A model generated the notes under the pieces. That model made no database searches, was not told the DNA's origin, and saw nothing but the letters and a program-made list of their open reading frames with translations. The position numbers and the translations under genes were made by a program. This document shows positions 8,832 to 17,344 of a stretch of DNA of 64,000 nt, piece after piece. Position 1 is the stretch's first letter, and each line of letters begins with the position of its first letter. The DNA comes from Vibrio metoecus. Its GTDB lineage: Bacteria > Pseudomonadota > Gammaproteobacteria > Enterobacterales > Vibrionaceae. The stretch lies in contig NZ_CP035686.1 in NCBI RefSeq assembly GCF_009665255.1, positions 744,001-808,000 of the forward strand. Reading direction: 5' to 3'.

Positions 8832-8854
8832 TGCATGACAACAACAAGAATAGC
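8832..8854 (+). repeat. Short tandem repeat upstream of fadD
   Basis: TGCATGACAAC occurs twice in a row within aTTGCATGACAACTGCATGACAACA, 30-50 bases before the fadD start. It could be a tandem regulator site or chance. It only weakly resembles a FadR operator (no CTGGTC core). Confidence 0.4.
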
Positions 8855-8880
8855 GCCAGCCAATAACGAGGAGTATTACC

Positions 8881-10581
8881 GTGGATAAACCTTGGCTTTC
8901 ACGTTATCCGAAAGACGTACCGGAAACTATTAATCCTGATCAGTACCCATCACTGGTCGAAATGTTTGAACAATCGGTACACAAGTATGCGGATCAGCCA
9001 GCCTTCATGAATATGGGCTCGGTGATGACTTTCCGTAAACTGGAAGAGCGCAGCCGCGCTTTTGCCGCTTACTTACAAAATGATCTGAAATTGAAAAAGG
9101 GCGACCGAGTCGCTCTGATGATGCCAAACTTGCTGCAATATCCCGTCGCGTTATTTGGTATCTTACGTGCCGGTATGATTGCGGTGAATGTGAACCCGCT
9201 CTATACACCGCGAGAACTCGAACATCAATTGAACGATGCTGATGCACGCGCGATTGTGATCGTGTCTAACTTTGCCAACACCTTAGAGCAGATCGTTGCC
9301 AATACTCAGGTGAAGCATGTGGTTCTGACCAGTCTTGGACAGATGCTGCCACGCGCCAAAGGCACGATTGTCGATTTTGTTGTGAAATACGTTAAAGGCA
9401 TGGTGCCTAAGTACGATCTGCCGGGCGCGATTTCGATGCGCAAAGCGCTGCACAAAGGTCGTCGCCAGCAGTATGTGAAGCCGTTTATGTCCGGAGAAGA
9501 CATCGCTTTCCTGCAATATACTGGCGGAACAACCGGTGTGGCTAAAGGCGCAATTCTGACGCATCGCAACATGGTGGCAAATGTGTTGCAAGCCAAAGGC
9601 GCATACGGCCCAGTGCTGCAAGAGGGGCGTGAGTTGGTGGTCACCGCGCTGCCGCTGTACCACGTGTTTGCCCTAACCGTAAACTGCCTGCTGTTTATTG
9701 AAATGGGTGGCAGCAACCTCTTGATCACCAACCCGCGTGATATTCCGGGTTTTGTCAAAGAGTTACAAAAGTACCCATTCACGGCAATTACTGGCGTAAA
9801 TACCCTGTTTAACGCATTGGTTAATAACGAAGATTTCCACGAGCTCGACTTCAGAAATATGAAGTTAGCGGTAGGTGGCGGTATGGCGGTACAACGTGCT
9901 GTCGCCGAGCGTTGGAAAAAGACTACCGGTGTCCATTTGCTAGAAGGCTATGGTTTGACCGAGTGTTCGCCATTGGTTACTGGCAACCCATACGACTTGA
10001 CGGACTATACGGGCGCGATTGGTTTACCTGTTCCGTCAACCGAAGTGCGTATTGTGGATGATGCCGGTAATGCATTACCTAATGATCAAGTCGGTGAACT
10101 GCAAGTGCGCGGCCCACAAGTCATGCAAGGTTACTGGCAGCGCCCTGAAGCGACCAAAGAAGTGCTCAATGCTGAGGGCTGGTTATCAACCGGCGATATC
10201 GTGAAATTCGATGACCAAGGTTTGATCCACATTGTTGATCGTAAGAAAGACATGATCTTGGTTTCAGGCTTTAACGTTTATCCGAATGAAATTGAAGATG
10301 TGGTCGCACTGCACGGCAAAGTGCTGGAAGTCGCGGCGATTGGTCAAGCGAATGAAGCGTCGGGTGAGTTGGTGAAGATTTATGTGGTGAAGCGTGATCC
10401 GAGCCTAACCAAAGACGAAGTGATTGCTCACTGTCGTAAACATCTGACCGGTTACAAAGTGCCAAAATTGGTTGAATTCCGTGACGATCTGCCAAAAACC
10501 AACGTAGGCAAAATCCTGCGTCGTGTGCTGCGTGAAGAAAATGACGCACAATTAGCGGCAAAGGCTAAAGAAAGCGCATAA
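8881..10581 (+). CDS. fadD: Long-chain fatty acid-CoA ligase FadD
   Basis: This 566-residue acyl-CoA synthetase (E. coli FadD 561) activates fatty acids entering through FadL to acyl-CoA at the inner membrane, which also generates the ligand of FadR. Adenylate-forming motifs are clear: the P-loop-like YTGGTTGVAKGA, EGYGLTECSP, and the linker/hinge STGDIVKFDDQG ... DRKKDMILVSGFNVYPNEIE. The conserved C-terminal Lys lies in KTNVGKILRR. The GTG at 8881 is supported by GAGGAG 8-12 bases upstream. A hairpin terminator separates it from rnd. Confidence 0.96.
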   Translation: MDKPWLSRYPKDVPETINPDQYPSLVEMFEQSVHKYADQPAFMNMGSVMTFRKLEERSRAFAAYLQNDLKLKKGDRVALMMPNLLQYPVALFGILRAGMIAVNVNPLYTPRELEHQLNDADARAIVIVSNFANTLEQIVANTQVKHVVLTSLGQMLPRAKGTIVDFVVKYVKGMVPKYDLPGAISMRKALHKGRRQQYVKPFMSGEDIAFLQYTGGTTGVAKGAILTHRNMVANVLQAKGAYGPVLQEGRELVVTALPLYHVFALTVNCLLFIEMGGSNLLITNPRDIPGFVKELQKYPFTAITGVNTLFNALVNNEDFHELDFRNMKLAVGGGMAVQRAVAERWKKTTGVHLLEGYGLTECSPLVTGNPYDLTDYTGAIGLPVPSTEVRIVDDAGNALPNDQVGELQVRGPQVMQGYWQRPEATKEVLNAEGWLSTGDIVKFDDQGLIHIVDRKKDMILVSGFNVYPNEIEDVVALHGKVLEVAAIGQANEASGELVKIYVVKRDPSLTKDEVIAHCRKHLTGYKVPKLVEFRDDLPKTNVGKILRRVLREENDAQLAAKAKESA

Positions 10582-10614
10582 GCTGTACCCAGCTGAGAGT
10601 GTTTTTAATGTTAG

Positions 10615-10645
10615 AATGCCGGCCTTAACTGCCGGCATTTTCTTT
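10615..10645 (+). terminator. Terminator between fadD and rnd
   Basis: AATGCCGGC/GCCGGCATT stem with a 7-8 base loop followed by TTTCTTT, 34 bases after the fadD stop. Confidence 0.85.
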
Positions 10646-10689
10646 CAAAAGAAGTGTCTCTTCTTTTGAGCAACAACAGCGAGTTATCT

Positions 10690-11811
10690 GTGAATTATCA
10701 AATTATTACCCAACTTGGCGATCTACAACGAGTCTGTCTTGCCGCCCGTGATGCGGATGTGGTGATGCTGGATACCGAATTTGTCCGCACCCGTACTTTC
10801 TTCCCACAACTGGGATTGATCCAGATGTTTGATGGGGAAAACCTATCACTGATTGATCCGACTGTGATGGATGAAATGACACCGTTTGTCGAGTTATTGC
10901 AGGACACTTCGGTATTAAAAGTGCTGCATGCCTGTGGCGAAGATTTGGAAGTATTCCAGAACGCGTTTGGCTGTACTCCTTTTCCGATGGTGGATACCCA
11001 GATCATGGCCGCGTTTTTGGGTTACGGTTTATCCACCGGTTTTGCAGCGTTAGTGCAAGATCAACTGCAAGTGGAGTTAGACAAAAGCGAATCACGTACC
11101 GATTGGTTAGCGCGCCCGCTGAGTGACAAGCAACTCGAATACGCCGCAGCCGATGTGTTCTACCTGCTACCGATGTACGAAAAACTGGTCGAGCGAGTGA
11201 CCCAAGCCGGCTGGTGGGAAGCGGCGCTGCAAGAAAGTGAACTGCAAGTCGCGAAGCGCACCAAAGTCAGCAACCCAGAGCTCGCTTACTTAGACATCAA
11301 AGGGGCTTGGCAGCTTAAACCTAAAGAGCTGGCGATCCTCAAACCCCTAGCAACATGGCGTTACCATGAAGCCGTAAATCGAGATTTGGCACTCAACTTC
11401 GTGATTAAAGAAACGGACTTACTGACCATTTCGCGTTTGGCACTCCGTAGCCCGAAACGCATGGAAGAAGAGGGTGTAGACCCGCATGCGATCCGTCGTC
11501 ACAGCAGCAAAATCATCGCTATGGTGAAAACGGCGCTAGAAACGCCAGCCGATGCTTACCCGCCAGAAATCGTGCCGATCATGGAATACCCAGGTTATAA
11601 GCAGTTGTTCAAACGTTTGAAAGATGAAGTAAAGAGCGTTTCGAACACCAGTGGTTTGGCGACTGAGTTTCTGGCCTCGAAAAAACAGCTTAACCAACTG
11701 CTCAGTTGGGTGTGGAAACGCGATCGCGATCCAGCACGCTTGCCTGATTTAATGCAAGGGTGGCGTTTGCCATTACTTGGCGAGAAGCTCAATACGCTCG
11801 TCTCCAAATAA
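10690..11811 (+). CDS. rnd: Ribonuclease D
   Basis: This 373-residue 3'-5' exoribonuclease (E. coli RNase D 375) trims tRNA precursors and other structured RNAs. The DEDDy nuclease domain shows LDTEFVRTRTFFPQLGLIQMF (DxE), HACGEDLEVF and the final YxxxD motif in LEYAAADVFYLLP. The second half contains two HRDC RNA-binding domains. I start at GTG 10690 because the protein then begins MNYQIITQ, as in E. coli; an upstream GTG at 10654 would add 12 residues that lack homology and lie partly in the terminator flank. The fadD-rnd order is shared with enterobacteria. Confidence 0.93.
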   Translation: MNYQIITQLGDLQRVCLAARDADVVMLDTEFVRTRTFFPQLGLIQMFDGENLSLIDPTVMDEMTPFVELLQDTSVLKVLHACGEDLEVFQNAFGCTPFPMVDTQIMAAFLGYGLSTGFAALVQDQLQVELDKSESRTDWLARPLSDKQLEYAAADVFYLLPMYEKLVERVTQAGWWEAALQESELQVAKRTKVSNPELAYLDIKGAWQLKPKELAILKPLATWRYHEAVNRDLALNFVIKETDLLTISRLALRSPKRMEEEGVDPHAIRRHSSKIIAMVKTALETPADAYPPEIVPIMEYPGYKQLFKRLKDEVKSVSNTSGLATEFLASKKQLNQLLSWVWKRDRDPARLPDLMQGWRLPLLGEKLNTLVSK

Positions 11812-11862
11812 TCCCCTTCCGACTTGGCGCTGCAGCGCCAAGTCGTTTGAGAATAGGCGTTT
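11810..11862 (+). repeat. Perfect 26-bp palindrome, possible deleted ERIC derivative; also rnd terminator candidate
   Basis: Positions 11820-11845 form a perfect 26-bp palindrome centred on CTGCAG with arms CGACTTGGCGCTG. The flanks (CCCCTTCC on the left, TTTGAGAATA on the right) and arms resemble the two ends of the full ERIC element at 16452-16579: CCCTTCCnACTTG..GCTGCAG on the left and CCAAGTCGTTT on the right. This suggests an ERIC with the centre deleted. The hairpin followed by TTTG could also end rnd transcription. Confidence 0.55.
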
Positions 11863-12023
11863 TATTCACGCATTTTTCCGCCAGTAAAATTCAATGGACA
11901 GTAGGCACTATCACATTTCTCGGAGTGCCTACTCGCATCGCGCAGCATCGTGCGATAATGCGCCTTCATCGACTCTTCTCATCTCATGAAGAAGAGCAAG
12001 GATAATCATCAATAAGGATTGTT

Positions 12024-13871
12024 ATGTCTGCGACACACTACCTCAACCAACTTAACCACCGTTATCTGAACATCCATCGTGTGAAAGAAGATTTCTTCTG
12101 GGATACCTACATGGGGCTGAGTGATGATCATGCGGGTTCTGCAAAAGCACAAACCGAGTGGACTCAGTTTCTGAGCAATGGTGCGCGGATTGAGGAAATT
12201 CGTCAGCAAATCAAATTGGCTGAACAAATCACCGATAGCGAAGAAAAAGCGCAAACCTTAACGGGTTTACAAGGCTGGCTCGCGATGTTTGAAAGTCATG
12301 CGCTGGAATCAGAGCAAGCGCAGTCACTCAAAGCCGGATTGATCCAATTTGAAGCTGATCTGTTCGAGAAAAAACAGAAGCATGTGCTGACTTACACCAA
12401 CGAACAGGGCGAAGCGGTAGAAGCCTCGATTGTCACTTTAGGTTCCACGGTGCGTACTCATGATCAAGAAGTAGTACGTCGCAGCGCCCATCAGGCTTTC
12501 TTAGGCTTAGAACAGTGGCTATTACAAAATGGATTTTTAGAGCTGGTGAAGCGCCGTAACCATTTTGCGCGCAGTTTAGGTTATCAAACCTTTTTTGATT
12601 ACTCGGTTGCCAAAAAAGAGAAGATGACCACCGAGCAACTGTTCACCATTTTGGATGATTTTGAACAGCGCACGCGTGATCGCCACTTCACCAGCTTAAC
12701 TGAACTTTCGCAAAGCAAGGGGCAGCAAGCGCTACAAGGACATAACTTCATCTATTCGTTTGCGGGCGATGTGATGCGTGAGCTGGATCCATACGTGCCA
12801 TTTTCGCAATCGCTGCGTCGTTGGGTGGAGTCTTTTGGTCGCCTCAACATCGAATTTAGTGGCGCTGAGCTGACGCTCGATTTGCTGGATCGTAAAGGCA
12901 AATACCCCAACGGTTTCTGCCATGGGCCAATTCCGGCATTTTACGACCAAGGTCAGTGGGTGGCTGCAAAAGTTAATTTCACCAGTAATGCTAAGCCAGA
13001 TCAGGTGGGTAGTGGTTACGATGGCATCAACACCTTGTTCCATGAAGGTGGGCACGCGGCGCACTTTGCTAATGTGAAGATGAACGCGCCATGTTTTTCA
13101 CAAGAATTTGCACCCACTTCGATGGCGTACGCCGAAACGCAATCCATGTTCTGCGATAGTCTATTGATGGATGCTGACTGGTTGAAAACCTATGCTAAAG
13201 ATGCACAGGGTAATACCGTACCTGACGAAACCATTAAAGCCATGGTGTTTAGCCGCCAACCGTTTAAAGCTTACGAAGAGCGCAGTATTTTATTAGTGCC
13301 GTATTTTGAGCGAGCGTTGTATGAACTGAGCGAGGAAGAGCTGACCGCAGAGCGAGTAACCGAACTGGCGAGAGCCACTGAAAAGCGTATTATCGGCCTA
13401 GAATGCAGTCCGCGTCCGCTGATGGCGATCCCACATCTGTTATCCGATGAATCGGCGTGTGCTTATCACGGTTACTTGTTGGCGCACATGGCGGTGTACC
13501 AAACCCGCGCTTATTTCCTTGAGCAGTTTGGTTATCTCACTGATAACCCTGCGATTGGGCCACTACTGGCGAAGCATTATTGGCATCAAGGCAACGCACT
13601 TTCTCACAATGACACCATTGTGAGCCTCACAGGTGAAGGCTTTAATGCTCGCTATCTTGCCGATGCCTGTAACTTAACTCCGGAAGAAGCATGGCAAAAG
13701 CAGCAGCACAAAATGGCGCAATTGGCGACGCGTGAGCAAGCCAACCCCGCTTCATTAAATGCGCAGATTCGAGTGATTGATGGCGCCACTGAGCTGGCTG
13801 CTAACCGTGATTCGGATGAAGAGATGTGCCGCCAATTTGAGGCGTACATTGCCAAGCATTACGGTTGCTAA
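12024..13871 (+). CDS. M3 family metallopeptidase (oligopeptidase)
   Basis: This 615-residue protein has the zinc motif HEGGH at 340-344 (within LFHEGGHAAHF), with the third ligand expected in the ETQSMFCDS helix about 25 residues later. The all-helical architecture and HExxH-plus-Glu arrangement place it in the M3 (thimet oligopeptidase/PepF) group. There is no signal peptide, so it should hydrolyse short peptides in the cytoplasm. It is somewhat shorter than OpdA/Dcp (about 680) and does not look like either. The ATG at 12024 has AAGGA 6-10 bases upstream. It is flanked by terminators, hence probably monocistronic. Confidence 0.88.
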   Translation: MSATHYLNQLNHRYLNIHRVKEDFFWDTYMGLSDDHAGSAKAQTEWTQFLSNGARIEEIRQQIKLAEQITDSEEKAQTLTGLQGWLAMFESHALESEQAQSLKAGLIQFEADLFEKKQKHVLTYTNEQGEAVEASIVTLGSTVRTHDQEVVRRSAHQAFLGLEQWLLQNGFLELVKRRNHFARSLGYQTFFDYSVAKKEKMTTEQLFTILDDFEQRTRDRHFTSLTELSQSKGQQALQGHNFIYSFAGDVMRELDPYVPFSQSLRRWVESFGRLNIEFSGAELTLDLLDRKGKYPNGFCHGPIPAFYDQGQWVAAKVNFTSNAKPDQVGSGYDGINTLFHEGGHAAHFANVKMNAPCFSQEFAPTSMAYAETQSMFCDSLLMDADWLKTYAKDAQGNTVPDETIKAMVFSRQPFKAYEERSILLVPYFERALYELSEEELTAERVTELARATEKRIIGLECSPRPLMAIPHLLSDESACAYHGYLLAHMAVYQTRAYFLEQFGYLTDNPAIGPLLAKHYWHQGNALSHNDTIVSLTGEGFNARYLADACNLTPEEAWQKQQHKMAQLATREQANPASLNAQIRVIDGATELAANRDSDEEMCRQFEAYIAKHYGC

Positions 13872-13905
13872 TTAGGTTGTTAGTGAAACTCACGTACTGA
13901 AAAAT

Positions 13906-13938
13906 AAAAAGGCTGAACGCATAGCGTTCGGCCTTTTT
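13906..13938. terminator. Bidirectional terminator between M3 peptidase and rhombosortase genes
   Basis: AAAAAGGC-GAACGC / GCGTTC-GGCCTTTTTT stem with a 3-base loop, A-rich on one side and T-rich on the other, lying between two convergent genes. Confidence 0.88.
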
Positions 13939-13946
13939 TATCCTGT

Positions 13947-14498
13947 TTATTGCGATAGTTTACGCCGCAAGAAGCACTGCCCAACAGCAAGCAACAAACC
14001 GCTGACTAAACCGGCCAAGTGCGCTTCCGTCGCTACTCGCGCGCCAATCAGTTCTGCGGTGCTAGTGGATGCGCCAAACCACTGCTCCCATCCCACTTTT
14101 CCGATAACGCCAAGCACTAATAGCCAACTGCTGCGTCGTCCATTAAGGGCTTCATTCATCGCATAATAAGCAAAGAGACCATGCAAAGTGCCAGAGAGCC
14201 CAACATAAAACTGCATGTCGGAAGCTAAAATCATCACCCCCACCGCAAGGCTGATCAGTACCAGAGTGATCAGCAGCTGACGAGCAGTCGGTTTAAACAC
14301 AAAACTGATGATCCACAAAGCGGCAAGGTTCATCGCCCAGTGGGCAAAGTTGGTGTGTGCGAAGTTTCCTGTTAGGATTCGCCACCATTGACCTTGTTCT
14401 ATGGCGCTGAAGTGCCACAGAGTCAGCTCATGCAGTGGTGGCCACTGCAGACTTAAACTCAACAGGCTTATAGCCAATAACAGCAGGTAAAGATTCAC
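13947..14498 (-). CDS. rrtA: Rhombosortase (rhomboid-family intramembrane protease, RrtA)
   Basis: This 183-residue polytopic membrane protein has about six hydrophobic segments. The catalytic motif GLSGTLHG (S102, H106) and the second catalytic His in EAHLAGLVSG (H160) define the rhomboid Ser/His dyad. Its short length and GLSGxxHG motif are those of rhombosortases, which cleave the C-terminal GlyGly-CTERM tail of secreted proteins and attach a lipid-type anchor in Vibrio and Shewanella. The likely start is GTG 14498; a weak CGGGA lies upstream. Its start is only 3 bp from that of the divergent DTW gene, so each promoter must lie inside the other gene. Confidence 0.9.
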   Translation of the reverse strand: MNLYLLLLAISLLSLSLQWPPLHELTLWHFSAIEQGQWWRILTGNFAHTNFAHWAMNLAALWIISFVFKPTARQLLITLVLISLAVGVMILASDMQFYVGLSGTLHGLFAYYAMNEALNGRRSSWLLVLGVIGKVGWEQWFGASTSTAELIGARVATEAHLAGLVSGLLLAVGQCFLRRKLSQ

Positions 14499-14501
14499 GT
14501 C

Positions 14502-15104
14502 ATGTCCCGTTATTGTTCAGAGTGTGGTAAAGCGCGTAAAGCGTGCTTGTGTCCGTCAATTGTCGCGCTGGAAAGTGCGGTTGATCTTATCATTCTTCAA
14601 CACCCAACGGAACAAAAGCGCCCACTGGGTAGCGCGCGTATTCTTAGCTTGTCATTGGCCAATAGTCGTCTGTTGGTGGGCGAAGATTTTCGTGAGCATG
14701 ACGAGCTAAACCAACTACTGGCAGAGCCGGATGTGGACCACTATGTGCTTTATCCGAACGAACAGGCGCAAGAGTGCACAGAGATAAGCCTTGCGACAGC
14801 GCGCAAAAAGCGGGTGATTTTGCTCGATGGGACGTGGAAAAAAGCCTACAAGATGTGGCAAATCAACACTCAACTGCATGAGTTACCGAGTCTGCGTTTG
14901 CCGGCCGAGTGTGTTGGGCATTACCGAATTCGCAAAGCGCCAGATGATACCGCGCTTTCGACTGTGGAGGCGGGTTATCATCTGCTCCAGCAGTGGCAAC
15001 CTGAGCGTGACTTTTCGCCACTGCTCAAGGTGTTTGATGCCATGATTCAATATCAGATCGATCAGATGCCAGAAGGCGTTTTCGAGCGAAATTACCGTCA
15101 GTAA
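14502..15104 (+). CDS. DTW-domain tRNA-uridine aminocarboxypropyltransferase
   Basis: This 200-residue protein has an N-terminal zinc-type cysteine cluster (CSECGKARKACLC), then ILQHPTEQKRPLGSARI, and the family signature LLDGTWKKAYKM (DxTW). DTW proteins such as E. coli TapT (YfiP) transfer the 3-amino-3-carboxypropyl group of SAM to uridine in tRNA (acp3U). Whether this one acts at U47 or U20 cannot be read from the sequence. The ATG at 14502 directly abuts the divergent rrtA. Its 3' end overlaps the convergent dgt gene by 7 bp. Confidence 0.88.
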   Translation: MSRYCSECGKARKACLCPSIVALESAVDLIILQHPTEQKRPLGSARILSLSLANSRLLVGEDFREHDELNQLLAEPDVDHYVLYPNEQAQECTEISLATARKKRVILLDGTWKKAYKMWQINTQLHELPSLRLPAECVGHYRIRKAPDDTALSTVEAGYHLLQQWQPERDFSPLLKVFDAMIQYQIDQMPEGVFERNYRQ

Positions 15105-16423
15105 TGACTCTGCGCTGAGAAGAGTTGCTGATGTAACCGCTGCGCGTAAGCATCCGTCATCGCCGCAATGTAATCACAGATCACGCGCATCCCTTCGTCT
15201 TGCTCTTGGGCTTTGCGCCACTTTTCGCCGGTGGCTTGTGGCAGTAGTCTCTCAGGGTCAGCACTTAACGCTTCAAACAAATCCATGATCAGTTGCTGGC
15301 CTTTGTATTCAAAGCGCTGTACCTGCGGAATTTGAATCACGTATTGGCTCACAAAGTGTTTGAGCACTTCAAGCGCATTGCCCATGTGCGGCTCGATATA
15401 AGCATTGAACGCCAACAGTTCATTATGGAAGGGCGCTTCAACTGGCTTCACGCTGATACTGGTTAAAAGCGCATTCACAATGCCGCCAATCGCATCTTTG
15501 CGCACATAGTGTTTGCCAGAAAACAGCATCTCACTGAGCTCGGCAATATGTTCTTCAAACCAAGGATCGCCGCACTCGGCAAGCTGCGCCGCTGCGGCTT
15601 CTTGCCACTGCGCACGGGTTACCATACCCAGCACAATTGCATCTTCCAGATCATGTACGCCGTAAGCGATGTCATCCGCCAGTTCCATGATCGAGCAATC
15701 AAGCGACTTAAAGCGAGTTTTACGGTGCTCTTTGGGTGAGTTGGGTTCTGCACGCATTTGCCCCAGCAATTCACGGTCACTTTCACACAGCGACTCTAGC
15801 ACCCAGTCCAAACTGGCCAAATCACAGTCGTATATGCCTTTCGCTGGCGACCAATCTTTGGCTTTCAGTTGGCGTTGGTGGGCAACCGCAGGCGGTGGTG
15901 TAGCGGCACGCGTGGCACTCAGCAGCGCAGGGTATTTCAAAAGTCCCAGTAGCGTGCGGCGCGACAGGTTCATGCCGTGATGTTCAGTGTAAGGTTCTAA
16001 GCTGGTGACGATACGAAAAGTTTGCGCATTGCCTTCAAAGCCACCGTGATCGCGCATCATATAATTGAGGGCAATTTCACCGCCATGTCCGTAAGGAGGG
16101 TGACCAATATCGTGCGCAAGGCAGAGTGAATCAATCAAGCTGTCAGAAGGTAATAGCTCACGAAATTCTGGTTGTTTGAGTTTAATTTGCGCGACGATGC
16201 CCGTACCAATTTGTGCCGCTTCCAGTGAATGGGTGAGGCGAGTGCGATGAAAGTCATTCAAGCTAGTACCGTGGACTTGAGTTTTGGCTTGCAAGCGCCG
16301 AAAAGCCGCCGAATGCAGAATGCGTGCGCGATCGCGCTGAAATGGGCTGCGGTGATCGTTGCGGCGAATTTTGTGCTCATCGTTGTTACGAGCTAACCAC
16401 TCAGGGCTTAGGGATATTTGCAT
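15098..16423 (-). CDS. dgt: Deoxyguanosinetriphosphate triphosphohydrolase-like protein (dGTPase)
   Basis: This 441-residue HD-domain protein carries the metal motif in CLAHDIGHPPYGHGGE and the family start SPFQRDRARILHSAAFRRL with QAKTQVHG. It belongs to the shorter 'dGTPase-like' subfamily (E. coli Dgt is 505). Such enzymes split dNTPs into deoxynucleoside and triphosphate. The start is set at 16423, where AAGGAGT precedes the ATG by 8 bases; an upstream in-frame start at 16441 overlaps that ribosome site. An ERIC element fills the region between it and upstream yfbR. The neighbour YfbR also degrades deoxynucleotides, which suggests a common role in dNTP pool control. Confidence 0.92.
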   Translation of the reverse strand: MQISLSPEWLARNNDEHKIRRNDHRSPFQRDRARILHSAAFRRLQAKTQVHGTSLNDFHRTRLTHSLEAAQIGTGIVAQIKLKQPEFRELLPSDSLIDSLCLAHDIGHPPYGHGGEIALNYMMRDHGGFEGNAQTFRIVTSLEPYTEHHGMNLSRRTLLGLLKYPALLSATRAATPPPAVAHQRQLKAKDWSPAKGIYDCDLASLDWVLESLCESDRELLGQMRAEPNSPKEHRKTRFKSLDCSIMELADDIAYGVHDLEDAIVLGMVTRAQWQEAAAAQLAECGDPWFEEHIAELSEMLFSGKHYVRKDAIGGIVNALLTSISVKPVEAPFHNELLAFNAYIEPHMGNALEVLKHFVSQYVIQIPQVQRFEYKGQQLIMDLFEALSADPERLLPQATGEKWRKAQEQDEGMRVICDYIAAMTDAYAQRLHQQLFSAQSHY

Positions 16424-16451
16424 CGCGGTTACTCCTTGCACGGTTTTATTT

Positions 16452-16579
16452 TATACCCTTCCTACTTGAAGCTGCAGCGGTGTTGGCTACGTTCGTTCAC
16501 CCCAATTACATAGTCTGTCTATGCTCATGGGGATTCACTCACTTGCCGCCTACCTGCAACTCCAAGTCGTTTAGGTATA
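16452..16579. repeat. Complete ERIC element (enterobacterial repetitive intergenic consensus)
   Basis: This 128-bp imperfect palindrome begins TATACCCTTCCTACTTG and ends CCAAGTCGTTTAGGTATA. Its centre contains the ERIC hallmarks TCACCCCAATTACATAG and GCTCATGGGGATTCACTC, followed by CTTGCCGCCT. Length and motifs match the 126-127 bp ERIC consensus, a non-autonomous repeat also found in Vibrio. It fills most of the 183-bp gap between the yfbR stop and the dgt start and would be transcribed into the dgt leader as a long hairpin. Confidence 0.93.
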
Positions 16580-16606
16580 ACTTACAATGCCTTAAGTTAT
16601 AGCGAC

Positions 16607-17191
16607 TTAACTGATTTCGTCCAGTGTTAGTTCAAAACTTGGGGCAAAGGTTTGCAGAAAATACTCCATCTCCTCACTGTGCCGTTCACGCAAAGTCACA
16701 TCGAGGCGTTTTTTCGCTTGAGCATATTCGTGGTTACCTGCGCTGAGTTCTTCCAAACATTTCAAATACGCGCAAATCGCATCGGCTTGCTTAACGATGG
16801 CGCTTTCTTGTGGATCGGCCGCGTTAGAAACCAGAAACGGACGAAAATCCTCGTGAAGTTCTTCTGGGAGCATCTCTAATAAACGCAGCTCTGCCGCCGC
16901 TTCGATTTTTTTGTACTCTTTAGCGATCTCAGGATTGAAATATTTGATGGGCGTGGGCAAATCACCCGTCAGCACTTCGCTGGTATCGTGATACATGGCG
17001 AGAATAGCAATGCGCTCAGGGTTGAGCGTTCCGCCAAATTTTTTGTTTTTGATCACCGCTAGCGCGTGAGCGACAAAGGCGACTTGCAGGCTGTGCTCAG
17101 AAATATTTTCACTGGAGATGGAACGCATTAATGGCCAGCGCTGAATCAGTTTCATGCGCGCGAGGTGGGCGAAAAAATGGCTCTCTTGCAT
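16607..17191 (-). CDS. yfbR: 5'-deoxynucleotidase YfbR
   Basis: This 194-residue HD-domain phosphohydrolase (E. coli YfbR 199) removes the 5' phosphate from deoxyribonucleoside monophosphates. The start MQESHFFAHLARMKLIQRWPLM is that of the family. The HD motif is in MYHDTSEVLTGDLPTPIKY, and the E-H pair in SENISEHSLQVAFVAHAL. I set the ATG at 17191 by this homology; an upstream ATG at 17236 would add 15 unrelated residues and overlap a hairpin. Same strand and order as alaA-yfbR in enterobacteria. Confidence 0.94.
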   Translation of the reverse strand: MQESHFFAHLARMKLIQRWPLMRSISSENISEHSLQVAFVAHALAVIKNKKFGGTLNPERIAILAMYHDTSEVLTGDLPTPIKYFNPEIAKEYKKIEAAAELRLLEMLPEELHEDFRPFLVSNAADPQESAIVKQADAICAYLKCLEELSAGNHEYAQAKKRLDVTLRERHSEEMEYFLQTFAPSFELTLDEIS

Positions 17192-17221
17192 AGCACACTC
17201 ACTTCCTTGCTGATGGATTGG

Positions 17222-17250
17222 CTTTTCAGCGGCCAAATAGCGCTGAAAAG
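17222..17250. repeat. Inverted repeat between alaA and yfbR
   Basis: CTTTTCAGCG and CGCTGAAAAG are perfect 10-base arms with a 9-base loop. There is no T run after it on the minus strand, so it is not a standard terminator. It lies 31 bp upstream of the yfbR start. Confidence 0.5.
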
Positions 17251-17257
17251 AAGATAA

Positions 17258-17295
17258 AAAAACAGGCTCTCTTCAGTGTACCGAAAGAGAGCCTG
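17258..17295 (-). terminator. Terminator downstream of alaA
   Basis: On the minus strand CAGGCTCTCT/AGAGAGCCTG forms a 10-bp stem with a 12-base loop followed by six T residues, about 50 bases after the alaA stop. Confidence 0.82.
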
Positions 17296-17311
17296 CTTCG
17301 CCTACCCACGA

Positions 17312-17336
17312 CAGCAAGTCATTTTGCGACTTGCTG
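17312..17336. repeat. Second inverted repeat directly after alaA
   Basis: CAGCAAGTC and GACTTGCTG are perfect 9-base arms with a 7-base loop, 9 bp after the alaA stop and just before the T-rich terminator. It might protect the alaA mRNA 3' end. Confidence 0.5.
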
Positions 17337-17344
17337 CCAATCTA

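Noticed and set aside
8832..8854. FadR site upstream of fadD.
   Set aside because: The CTGGTC/GACCAG core is missing; only GAC-containing tandem repeats are present.
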